A stretch of 5,131 bases of DNA from an uncultured Sphingorhabdus sp. (GTDB lineage Bacteria; Pseudomonadota; Alphaproteobacteria; Sphingomonadales; Sphingomonadaceae). The DNA is taken from positions 1 through 5,131 of the forward strand of contig CALMYW010000305.1 of assembly GCA_937873665.1 (NCBI GenBank). The letters are read 5' to 3'. Made by a program: the position numbers and the translations under genes. This document shows, piece after piece, positions 1-5,036 of the stretch. The notes below the pieces were generated by a model that saw only the letters and a program-made list of their open reading frames with translations, ran no database searches and was not told the DNA's origin. Each line of letters starts with the position of its first letter. Position 1 is the first letter of the stretch.

Positions 1-50
1 GACGAAGGTTTGTCGATGGTCTCTATTAGGTCTCGCTCGATATCAGCCAC
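1..50 (-). CDS. Possible 5' end of a gene running off the left edge (unidentified)
   Basis: On the minus strand, after the regulator's stop codon, one frame stays open to the window edge and reads like coding sequence (V-A-D-I-E-R-D-L-I-E-T-I-D-K-P-S from a GTG at 50-48). The frame lies 25 bases past the regulator stop and has the same orientation, so it could be the next gene of a regulator-led operon. No convincing ribosome binding site precedes the GTG, and only 16 codons are visible, so the start and even the reality of the gene are uncertain. I do not recognise the protein. A stretch this short can stay open by chance. Confidence 0.22.
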   Translation of the reverse strand, partial: MADIERDLIETIDKPS

Positions 51-75
51 CGACGGAAATGCTAAAGGCGAGGCG

Positions 76-849
76 TCACTCCGCAGGCTTGGAGGCGTCG
101 GCCGGTGCCGTCTTGAACACCACGAATTTGGGATGATTAAGCGAACGAGTGAATTCAATCGGCCTGCCTTTTTCGTCATACACTCCGACCAGGAGCGACA
201 AGCAGGTCGCACCAACGCTCAGATTTAGCAGACGGGCTTCAAGTTCGTTACAGGTTGCAACGCCGATCTCCCGTTCGCTGTGCATCGCGCCGATTCCATA
301 TTTGCTATGGAGCACATCATAGAGCGATTCTCCTGCCATGAGATCCTCCGCTGCCAGATCCGGAACCAATGCTAGCGGAAGATGGCTCGTCTCTATGCAG
401 ACCGGTGTGTCGTTCGCCGTGAACAGGCGTCGGAAAATTACGATGTCGGCGCCCTCTTCAAGCTTCAACCGGCTTGCGACCTTCGCCGTGGCGCGCGCCT
501 GCTCAAAATGAAGGAGCTTGTTTCCTGCCGTTCCACCCCCGGCCTGGATGATCTTCCGAAATCCCTGGGAGACAAATGCTTCCATGGGGCGGGTAACACG
601 CGGGACCGGAATTCTCGTTCCGCTGGTGCGATCGCGCTCAAGCATGCCGCGCGCGATCAGGCCCTCTATGGCCTTTCGAACGGTCATTCTGTTGCGGCTC
701 AGTTGTTCTGCCAAGACCCGCTCGGAGGGGATGCGATCACCAGGCCCATAATCCGAGCCCGCAAGAAGCTCCTCTAGATAGGCCTCGATCTGTTTGTATG
801 CCGGCGCGGATGTGTCGTCGGACAGCGCGGCCGCCTGGATCTTGGTCAA
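76..849 (-). CDS. GntR-family transcriptional regulator, HutC subfamily (UTRA domain), FrlR-like
   Basis: Predicted cytoplasmic, DNA-binding repressor of 257 residues. Residues about 15-80 form the GntR winged helix-turn-helix, with the typical opening 'APAYKQIEAYLEELL', then 'GDRIPSERVLAEQLSRNRMT' around 37-56 and a recognition-helix region ending in 'VRKAIEGLIARGMLER'. Residues about 100-245 match a UTRA effector-binding domain, including 'VIFRRLFTANDTPVCIETSHLP' in two parts around 137-158 and a late 'CLSLLVGVYDEKGRPIEFTRS' segment. HutC-subfamily proteins usually sense sugar phosphates, amino-acid-like metabolites or related ligands. The start is a TTG at 849-847, preceded by a good AGGGAG site six bases upstream, and it places the winged helix at the usual distance from the N terminus. 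The gene is divergent from the deglycase-kinase pair and faces a perfect HutC-type palindrome at 957-968, so it most likely controls that pair and itself. A fructoselysine or phosphorylated Amadori compound is an inferred effector. Confidence 0.92.
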   Translation of the reverse strand: MTKIQAAALSDDTSAPAYKQIEAYLEELLAGSDYGPGDRIPSERVLAEQLSRNRMTVRKAIEGLIARGMLERDRTSGTRIPVPRVTRPMEAFVSQGFRKIIQAGGGTAGNKLLHFEQARATAKVASRLKLEEGADIVIFRRLFTANDTPVCIETSHLPLALVPDLAAEDLMAGESLYDVLHSKYGIGAMHSEREIGVATCNELEARLLNLSVGATCLSLLVGVYDEKGRPIEFTRSLNHPKFVVFKTAPADASKPAE

Positions 850-997
850 TCGATTCTCCCTCTGCAGACTCTCTGCGTGGCAACATATACCGAATTAACG
901 CCGTCGAGACATTTCTCAAGCGCAGCGACAAAACTGGTAGACGCCGACGAGCAAGTTGGTATATACCAGTTTGTATTCAGAACAGTGGAGAATTTGA
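850..997. promoter_or_regulatory. Divergent promoter/operator region between the GntR regulator and the frl-type genes
   Basis: This 148-base non-coding region separates two divergent genes and must carry both promoters. It contains a full operator-like palindrome (957-968), an upstream half-site (931-939) and a ribosome binding site on each side: AGGGAG for the regulator (minus strand) and GTGGAG at 985-990, seven bases before the ATG at 998. On the minus strand a TTGAGA hexamer is followed after 16 bases by TAATTC, a weak possible promoter for the regulator. I see no convincing -35/-10 pair for the plus-strand genes. A GGTATAT half-site on the minus strand near 885-891 could be an additional weak repressor contact. 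Confidence 0.7.
957..968. promoter_or_regulatory. Putative GntR/HutC operator, perfect palindrome TGGTATATACCA
   Basis: The 12 bases TGGTATATACCA read identically on both strands. The core GTATATAC fits the HutC-subfamily pattern GT-N-TA-N-AC, and the whole site is close to known HutC-type operators such as the DasR/NagR type (TGGTCTAGACCA). The right half also forms a perfect 9-base inverted repeat with AAACTGGTA at 931-939 (TACCAGTTT at 964-972), so a second half-site sits about 25 bases upstream. The site ends 29 bases before the ATG of the deglycase gene, where bound repressor would block transcription. Assignment to the adjacent regulator is inferred from position and family. Confidence 0.72.
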
Positions 998-2011
998 ATG
1001 GCAGCCGTTGTTACGCGCCACCAAGTGGTTGAAACTTTGGAGACATCTGTTGCGCAGCTGCCGGATGCGTTCGCGCTCGGGGAATCGCTGGCTCAGGACG
1101 TCGACCGCATTTATTTCGTCGCCCACGGCTCGGGCAACCGGGCAATGCTTGGGATCAGCTACTGGGTTGAGCATTACAGCCCGTCAATCGAAGTACGGCG
1201 CTATTTTCCGTCCGAATTCATGGCGATCAATCCACCCCGCCTGGATGAGCGCACGTTGGTTCTCCTGTCTTCCAAATCGGGAACAACGCCGGAAACCACT
1301 GCCGCCGCGGAATGGCTCCAGGACAAGCCCTGCAAGGTAGTCTCCTTCACGATGAAGGAGGGTAGCCCCCTCGCCAAAGCATCACCCAAGACATTCATCG
1401 TCGGTGATAATTCCGAATCGCTTATTTCGCTGTTCATGCTGATGCAGGCTTTGGTCGGCGGCGTGATGAAGGGCCGCGATGGCTGGGCCCTGGGCGACGA
1501 TCTTTTGTCATCGCTCGCCGCGCTGCCGGCAGTGATCGGCGAAACAGCGGAAGCCAGCGATGCACGTGGTTTGGAACTCGCCAAGGAATATTATCGGGAC
1601 GACAACATCTATCATGTCGCCGCCGGTCCGGGGTTCATGTCGGCCTATAATTTCGGCGTCTGCATCCTGATGGAAATGCTGTGGTTGCACAGCTATCCAA
1701 TCGAAGCTGCGGAATTCTTTCACGGACCTTTCGAAATTCTCGACGAGAGAACGCCGTTCATTCTGATCGTCGGTGAAGATCCGAGCCGCCCGCTGATGGA
1801 GCGGGTCATGCGTTTCTGTGAAAAGCATGGCCGCCGGGTCATGATCTTCGATTCGAAGGATTTTCCGATGCCGGGTATCGCCCCGAGCATCCGGCCGATT
1901 GTTGCACCTCACGTCGTCCAGACGGCGCTCAAGCGCTTCTCCGAGCACCTCTCCGATCTTCGCGGTCAGCCCCTTTCGACGCGGCGCTACATGTGGAAAT
2001 CTGAGTATTAA
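998..2011 (+). CDS. frlB: SIS-domain sugar-amine deglycase, FrlB/FraB-like (fructoselysine-6-phosphate deglycase type)
   Basis: Cytoplasmic enzyme of 337 residues, predicted to split a 6-phosphofructosyl-amino acid into glucose 6-phosphate and the free amino acid or amine. It has two SIS (sugar isomerase) domains, roughly residues 35-165 and 200-320, and no glutaminase domain, which separates it from GlmS. The first contains 'FVAHGSGNRAM' (40-50) and the phosphosugar-binding loop 'SSKSGTTPET' (91-100). The second has 'LMEMLWLHSYPIEAAEFFHG' (224-243). Glu226 and His242 are 16 residues apart, the same spacing I recall for the catalytic Glu214/His230 pair of Salmonella FraB. The C terminus 'RRYMWKSEY' is typical of FrlB-like proteins. 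The ATG at 998 has GTGGAG seven bases upstream. The kinase gene follows after 19 bases, so the two are very probably one transcript. The exact substrate (fructoselysine, glucoselysine, fructose-asparagine or another Amadori compound) cannot be read from the sequence. Confidence 0.86.
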   Translation: MAAVVTRHQVVETLETSVAQLPDAFALGESLAQDVDRIYFVAHGSGNRAMLGISYWVEHYSPSIEVRRYFPSEFMAINPPRLDERTLVLLSSKSGTTPETTAAAEWLQDKPCKVVSFTMKEGSPLAKASPKTFIVGDNSESLISLFMLMQALVGGVMKGRDGWALGDDLLSSLAALPAVIGETAEASDARGLELAKEYYRDDNIYHVAAGPGFMSAYNFGVCILMEMLWLHSYPIEAAEFFHGPFEILDERTPFILIVGEDPSRPLMERVMRFCEKHGRRVMIFDSKDFPMPGIAPSIRPIVAPHVVQTALKRFSEHLSDLRGQPLSTRRYMWKSEY

Positions 2012-2030
2012 TTCGCTGGGAGGCGTTGCT

Positions 2031-2876
2031 GTGACCCGTATCCTGGGACTGGGCGACAACACGATCGACACCTATGTGGACGCTGGGGTTCAATCCCCCG
2101 GCGGCAATGCCGTGAACGTCGCAGCCATGACCGCCCGCCTCGGCGCGACCTCTGCCTATCTGGGCTGCGTCGGAGACGATGAGGGAGGACGCCTCATACG
2201 GGACGCGTTAGTGGCGGAGGGTGTCGACGTATCACACATGCGCACCCGGCGTGGGGCTAATGCGCGGGCCTTTATCGGACACGTGGCGGGTGACCGACAG
2301 TTCATCCGATCCACTCCGGGCGTGCGCGCTGACTATCGCTGGGCAGATGACGACTTTGCCTATGTCGCAACCTTCGACCACGTCCATACAAGCATCTACA
2401 GCGACCTTGGGGAAACGTTGCCGCGAATAGCGGAAGGCGTGCGATCATTGTCATTCGACGCGTCGAACCGCTGGACGGCAGACTATCTGCGCCAAGTGTT
2501 ACCGCATGTCCGGTTCGTTTTCCTGTCCGCATCCGAGCTGAGCGGAGAAGAAGCGATGGCCGTAGCCGAAGAGTGTCTCACCCTCGGACCAGAAGCGGTC
2601 GTTTTGACGCGTGGCGGCGAGGGCGCGTTGGGCGCCGATGCTCATGGTCCCGTGCTCCAACCCGCACTGCCCACTGCGGTGGTGGACACGCTCGGCGCAG
2701 GTGATGGATTCATTTCAGGTTCGCTTACGGCCCTGCTTGCAGGTGCATCCTTGAAGGATGCGATGATGCGGGGCGCCGAATTCGCGGCGCAAGTGTGCAG
2801 TTGGCCCGGCGGCTTTGGTCACTCCGCACCGTGGCTTGGCGATCCGACCGAAGTACGGCCAGCCGCTGCACAATAG
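2031..2876 (+). CDS. frlD: PfkB-family carbohydrate kinase, FrlD-like (fructoselysine 6-kinase type)
   Basis: ATP-dependent sugar kinase of 281 residues in the ribokinase/PfkB fold, predicted to phosphorylate the C6 hydroxyl of the Amadori compound and so produce the substrate of the preceding deglycase. The first PfkB signature is seen as 'PGGNAVNVAAMTARLGA' (23-39) followed by 'LGCVGDDEGG' (44-53). The second is 'VDTLGAGDGFISG' (218-230), in which Asp225 is the expected catalytic base and the GAG turn forms the anion hole. Length is typical for FrlD. The frame is open further upstream, but the likely start is the GTG at 2031: it has GGGAGG at 2018-2023, seven bases before it, and gives the family-like N terminus 'MTRILGLGDNTIDTYVD'. 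This start lies 19 bases after the deglycase stop. Other PfkB substrates are possible in principle; pairing with an FrlB-type deglycase argues for an Amadori sugar. Confidence 0.85.
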   Translation: MTRILGLGDNTIDTYVDAGVQSPGGNAVNVAAMTARLGATSAYLGCVGDDEGGRLIRDALVAEGVDVSHMRTRRGANARAFIGHVAGDRQFIRSTPGVRADYRWADDDFAYVATFDHVHTSIYSDLGETLPRIAEGVRSLSFDASNRWTADYLRQVLPHVRFVFLSASELSGEEAMAVAEECLTLGPEAVVLTRGGEGALGADAHGPVLQPALPTAVVDTLGAGDGFISGSLTALLAGASLKDAMMRGAEFAAQVCSWPGGFGHSAPWLGDPTEVRPAAAQ

Positions 2877-3230
2877 CTGCTTTAGAAGACAGAGCGGCGT
2901 GCTGGGACAGCAGGCCAGAACGAACCGCGATCGACAATATCGGAAACCGACATTCTCTCCAGATTCCGACTGGAAATCGTTGGCGACGACTTGCCGCCTC
3001 ATACTCGGGCCGTTCGATAGAGCATGGCCTGTGGAGCCCAAGGATATTGGTATGTACCGAGACAGCCAACCCGATTCCTACCCCCTTGCAAGTGACCTGA
3101 GCTTCACACGGCCGTCGATGAAGAGCCCGTGGGGCACCTTCCTCAACCAGGTTGAAAGTGATCTGCACCCATCAAGGCGACGTCCGAGGCGACCGCAGCC
3201 CTGCTTCCTGGCGACGCACATCCTCCTGCA
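2877..3230. other. Gene-poor gap of about 350 bases after the kinase gene
   Basis: No intact gene with a ribosome binding site and a recognisable protein is visible on either strand. Open frames exist here but their translations are rich in Arg, Ser, Pro and Cys and look like shadows or decayed sequence. No clear intrinsic terminator follows the kinase stop. Two items stand out: a minus-strand stretch resembling the end of a sugar ABC ATPase (listed separately) and an operator-like TGGTATGTACCG at 3048-3059. The region has the appearance of a junction between the conserved catabolic unit on the left and less ordered sequence on the right. Confidence 0.5.
3031..3168 (-). pseudogene. Possible decayed C-terminal fragment of a UgpC/MalK-type sugar ABC transporter ATPase
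   Basis: One minus-strand frame reads 'QITFNLVEEGAPRALH' and then 'VTCKGVGIGLAVSVHT...LGLH'. This resembles, from memory, the C-terminal TOBE/OB-fold region of UgpC-like ATPases, where a 'V-E-x-L-G' strand, a 'L-x-H-G' turn and a final 'V-x-V...LHLFD' strand occur in this order. The expected FD and following residues are lost. Just upstream, another minus frame ends 'ASDVALMG', which would fit the preceding strand if a frameshift lies near 3165-3175. No Walker A, Walker B or signature motif is present, so at best this is a short remnant. UgpC-type transporters commonly serve sugar catabolic loci, which makes the guess sensible here, but the similarity is weak and unverified. Confidence 0.27.
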
Positions 3231-3692
3231 ATGGAGACGATGTTGGCTCCGTCAATGCCTCGGCGGGAGCGTGCAGCAAATACTACGCCTAGCCCTCCCA
3301 TCACTGCTTCAATTGCAATTGCACAGGTCGCTTTGGACAGTTGTAAACGCCCTGGACTTCGGGTTGGCGTGGCTGTCTCTGATTCTGCGGGCAACCTCAT
3401 TGTCGGAATTTCAACTGATGGTGCGCTTCCAGGCCGCATTTTTATGGCAGCAAGGAAAAACGTGGCTGCAGTCGTTTTTGGTCAACCATCGTCGTGGGTG
3501 CAAGATCGATTACGGATCGGAGACCAAGCGGTCTGGTCGAAACTTACATCAAATATGGTCGTCTACGCGGGTGCCATACCCCTAAAGGTAGGCGACAAAA
3601 CTATTGGTGCGATTGCGGTGAGCGGCGGCTCGCAGAGTGAAGATGAAGAATGCGCTCGAGCAGGAGAATCTGCCTTTGCGAATATGCGCTGA
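3231..3692 (+). CDS. GlcG/HbpS-family (DUF336-type) small protein
   Basis: A 153-residue protein whose residues about 24-150 match the GlcG/HbpS fold: 'ITASIAIAQVALDSC' (24-38), 'LRVGVAVSDSAGNLIVGIST' (43-62), 'DGALPG', 'AARKNVAAVVFGQPS' (73-87), then 'AGAIPLKVGDKTIGAIAVSGG' in the second half (about 113-133) and 'QSEDEECARAGESAF' at the end. HbpS in Streptomyces binds haem and modulates a two-component system; GlcG sits in glycolate operons. The biochemical role of most members is unknown, so no function is claimed. The start is unclear: ATGs at 3231, 3240 and 3255 all lack a properly spaced ribosome binding site, and residues 1-23 are Pro/Arg-rich without a signal-peptide core. The frame is open upstream only to a stop at 3159-3161. 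The original N terminus may therefore have been lost or altered. It stands alone, 354 bases from the kinase gene. Confidence 0.68.
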   Translation: METMLAPSMPRRERAANTTPSPPITASIAIAQVALDSCKRPGLRVGVAVSDSAGNLIVGISTDGALPGRIFMAARKNVAAVVFGQPSSWVQDRLRIGDQAVWSKLTSNMVVYAGAIPLKVGDKTIGAIAVSGGSQSEDEECARAGESAFANMR

Positions 3693-3758
3693 ACGAGGGG
3701 CGCGGCACCGCATCATCTCGATCGCGCCTCACCGCTGATACAGTTTCGGAAGATCGTC

Positions 3759-3777
3759 GGCCCTGCCGGGGCCTTTT
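3759..3777 (+). terminator. Probable intrinsic terminator after the GlcG-like gene
   Basis: GGCCC (3759-3763) pairs perfectly with GGGCC (3769-3773) around the five-base loop TGCCG, and the stem is followed directly by TTTT. This is a short GC-rich hairpin with a U-run, 66 bases beyond the GlcG-like stop codon. The stem has only five pairs and the U-run only four bases, so termination may be moderate. Confidence 0.5.
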
Positions 3778-3986
3778 GCCTTTCGCAAATAGTTGGCCGT
3801 CCCTAGCCGCAAGATGGCCTCCATTGCGCCCACAGCGCGCCGCTTAGCTCGGGCAGGACTCTGCCTGTGATCTGATTCCGGAAAACTGGATCGCTTTTAT
3901 TTGATCTTACCAATTGACAGCCCAAGAAGATTTTGATGTCCTTCCGAAGCGCAATTCACACCGCCGGCACGTCAAAAGGACGTGTG
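3778..3986. other. Non-coding leader region before the transglycosylase gene
   Basis: No gene is supported here. A small hairpin, GGCAG-GACT-CTGCC, lies at 3852-3865 without a U-run, so it is not a typical terminator. From about 3880 the sequence becomes A/T-richer. A perfect TTGACA occurs at 3914-3919, but the position 16-18 bases downstream holds no good -10 element, so the promoter is not defined. An AAAGGA ribosome binding site at 3975-3980 serves the ATG at 3987. Confidence 0.35.
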
Positions 3987-4784
3987 ATGCGAACATTTAT
4001 CTTTGCGATTTCTGCTATCGGACTTTGTTATCACTCGTCGGAGAGCTTGGCCCGACAGGCAGAACTCTTGCGCTTTCCCGGTGCAGCTAGCGAGTTCCAA
4101 ATAGACAAAGTTCATGCCCGACCGCAGGCCATCGTGCAGCAGATGGAGAATCTCTTTCGATCGCCTGACGATGATAAAGGCCGCTTGGTACCCCATAGCT
4201 TTGAGTCGGGAAATGCATGCGAGGACTACAGTTACAAACCCACATACTGGCTACCTGCTGAAGTCGAACACCGTCGTGCACGTTTCCTTCCATTTGTAGT
4301 CGCGATCGCCTGTGAGTTCGATCTCCCCGCTCGCCTGTTAGACGCCGTCATCGCCCAGGAATCCGGATACAATCCCAGAGCAATTAGTCGGGCCGGCGCG
4401 ATGGGCATGATGCAAATCATGCCAGGTACCGCACGTAGATTAGGGCTCGCATTCCCGTGGGATCCAATCGCGAACATGCGCGCAGGCGCCCGCTATCTAC
4501 GCGACCAGAAGCAACGGTTTGGGCGCATGGACTTGGCCTTGGCCGCCTACAATTCGGGGCCTGAAAGGAAGTCACTCAATGCAGGCTATATTCCGGCAAT
4601 CTCGGAGACTTTAGGCTACGTGCGCACGATAACAACAAACTGGGTCCGGCTCGCCTCCGAAACGCACGTGGACATGGGCGCCGCGGCTAGAGGCAGCGCG
4701 GCAGCTCTCGCGATCAGGACGGCGGGCTATCGGGAGGTCGCTTTATCGGTCTATGACGGCATAAACGCTGCAAACCCGATATAG
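3987..4784 (+). CDS. Exported lytic transglycosylase, SLT domain (family 1-like)
   Basis: Predicted periplasmic muramidase-type enzyme of 265 residues that cleaves the MurNAc-GlcNAc bond of peptidoglycan with formation of 1,6-anhydroMurNAc. Residues 1-22 look like a Sec signal peptide (short basic start, hydrophobic 'FIFAISAIGL', cleavage expected after Ser-Leu-Ala). A linker of about 75 residues with no recognised domain follows. The SLT domain spans about 100-220: catalytic Glu125 in 'AVIAQESGYNPRAISRAGAM', then 'GMMQIMPGTARRLGL' (139-153), 'NMRAGARYLRDQ', and 'LALAAYNSGP' (183-192), all hallmark motifs and apparently intact. The final 40 residues are Ala-rich with no assignment. The frame is open back to a TTG at 3933, but the ATG at 3987 is chosen because AAAGGA ends six bases upstream and the signal peptide begins there. 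It resembles specialised VirB1-like enzymes that open the wall for secretion or conjugation systems, but a housekeeping role is equally possible. Confidence 0.85.
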   Translation: MRTFIFAISAIGLCYHSSESLARQAELLRFPGAASEFQIDKVHARPQAIVQQMENLFRSPDDDKGRLVPHSFESGNACEDYSYKPTYWLPAEVEHRRARFLPFVVAIACEFDLPARLLDAVIAQESGYNPRAISRAGAMGMMQIMPGTARRLGLAFPWDPIANMRAGARYLRDQKQRFGRMDLALAAYNSGPERKSLNAGYIPAISETLGYVRTITTNWVRLASETHVDMGAAARGSAAALAIRTAGYREVALSVYDGINAANPI

Positions 4785-5026
4785 TGCGCATACAGGATCG
4801 CGATGGCCAGAATGCTTGGAAACCCGCAGAGGTAGCTGAGCTGAAAATGCAGCCAAACTTTTGGGAACCACAGCAACCAGCGCAGCACTGACCCCGCCGG
4901 CGGCACGATTCCTCCCATGCGGATGTCAAAGATCGTCTTGAGGAATGCACACCCCGAGCAAATGGCAGCGAGCAGCCCAACTGCGGCATAGAGATGGGTC
5001 CAAGCAGCGATGGTCTCGGGCCCCAT
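4751..5026 (-). CDS. Small integral membrane protein of unknown function
   Basis: A 91-residue protein that I do not recognise. Two hydrophobic segments are clear, about residues 9-29 ('WTHLYAAVGLLAAICSGCAF') and about 65-88 ('YLCGFPSILAIAILYAHYIG'). Between them lie a short 'KTIFDIRMGGIVPP' loop and a Trp-rich, possibly membrane-associated stretch 'LRWLLWFPKVWLHFQLS' (48-64). The ATG at 5026-5024 is preferred over an in-frame ATG at 5098. The longer form would add 24 polar residues and overlap the end of the upstream gene by 62 bases, whereas the shorter start lies 10 bases after that gene's stop, with a weak purine-rich ACGGGG just before. The 3' end overlaps the convergent transglycosylase gene by 34 bases. 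Cys and Trp content is high for its size. Confidence 0.58.
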   Translation of the reverse strand: MGPETIAAWTHLYAAVGLLAAICSGCAFLKTIFDIRMGGIVPPAGSVLRWLLWFPKVWLHFQLSYLCGFPSILAIAILYAHYIGFAAFMPS

Positions 5027-5036
5027 GCGTGCCCCG

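Noticed and set aside
382..777. 131-residue plus-strand open frame antisense to the regulator
   Set aside because: Shadow of the GntR regulator; composition and lack of motifs argue against a gene.
798..1340. 180-residue plus-strand open frame spanning the divergent promoter region
   Set aside because: It runs through the operator region and into the deglycase gene in the wrong frame, with an Arg/Ser/Trp-rich translation.
1899..2030. Upstream extension of the kinase frame to an ATG at 1899
   Set aside because: It would overlap the deglycase gene by more than 110 bases, and the extra residues are a Ser/Arg-rich shadow. The GTG at 2031 has an excellent ribosome binding site and gives a normal PfkB N terminus.
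1201..2071. Minus-strand open frames antisense to the deglycase gene (127 and 187 residues)
   Set aside because: Both are shadows of a strongly supported plus-strand gene, as expected in GC-rich coding DNA, and have no domain signature.
2815..3585. 256-residue plus-strand open frame across the gap and the GlcG-like gene
   Set aside because: Its translation is low-complexity in Arg, Leu, Gln and Trp with no recognisable domain, and it overlaps the well-supported GlcG/HbpS domain in another frame.
3852..3865. Hairpin GGCAG-GACT-CTGCC as a second terminator
   Set aside because: No U-run follows the stem, so there is no support for intrinsic termination; it may simply be a chance hairpin.
3914..3942. 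Sigma-70 promoter based on TTGACA at 3914-3919
   Set aside because: The -35 hexamer is perfect, but no acceptable -10 element occurs 16-18 bases downstream.
4020..4030. Lipoprotein signal on the transglycosylase (Gly-Leu-Cys near residue 14)
   Set aside because: The residue before the Cys is Leu rather than Gly, Ala or Ser, so the lipobox rule is not met; a Sec cleavage site after Ser-Leu-Ala fits better.
4714..4989. 91-residue minus-strand open frame with a Cys/Ser/Arg-rich translation
   Set aside because: It overlaps the hydrophobic membrane-protein frame and has no ribosome binding site or coherent composition.
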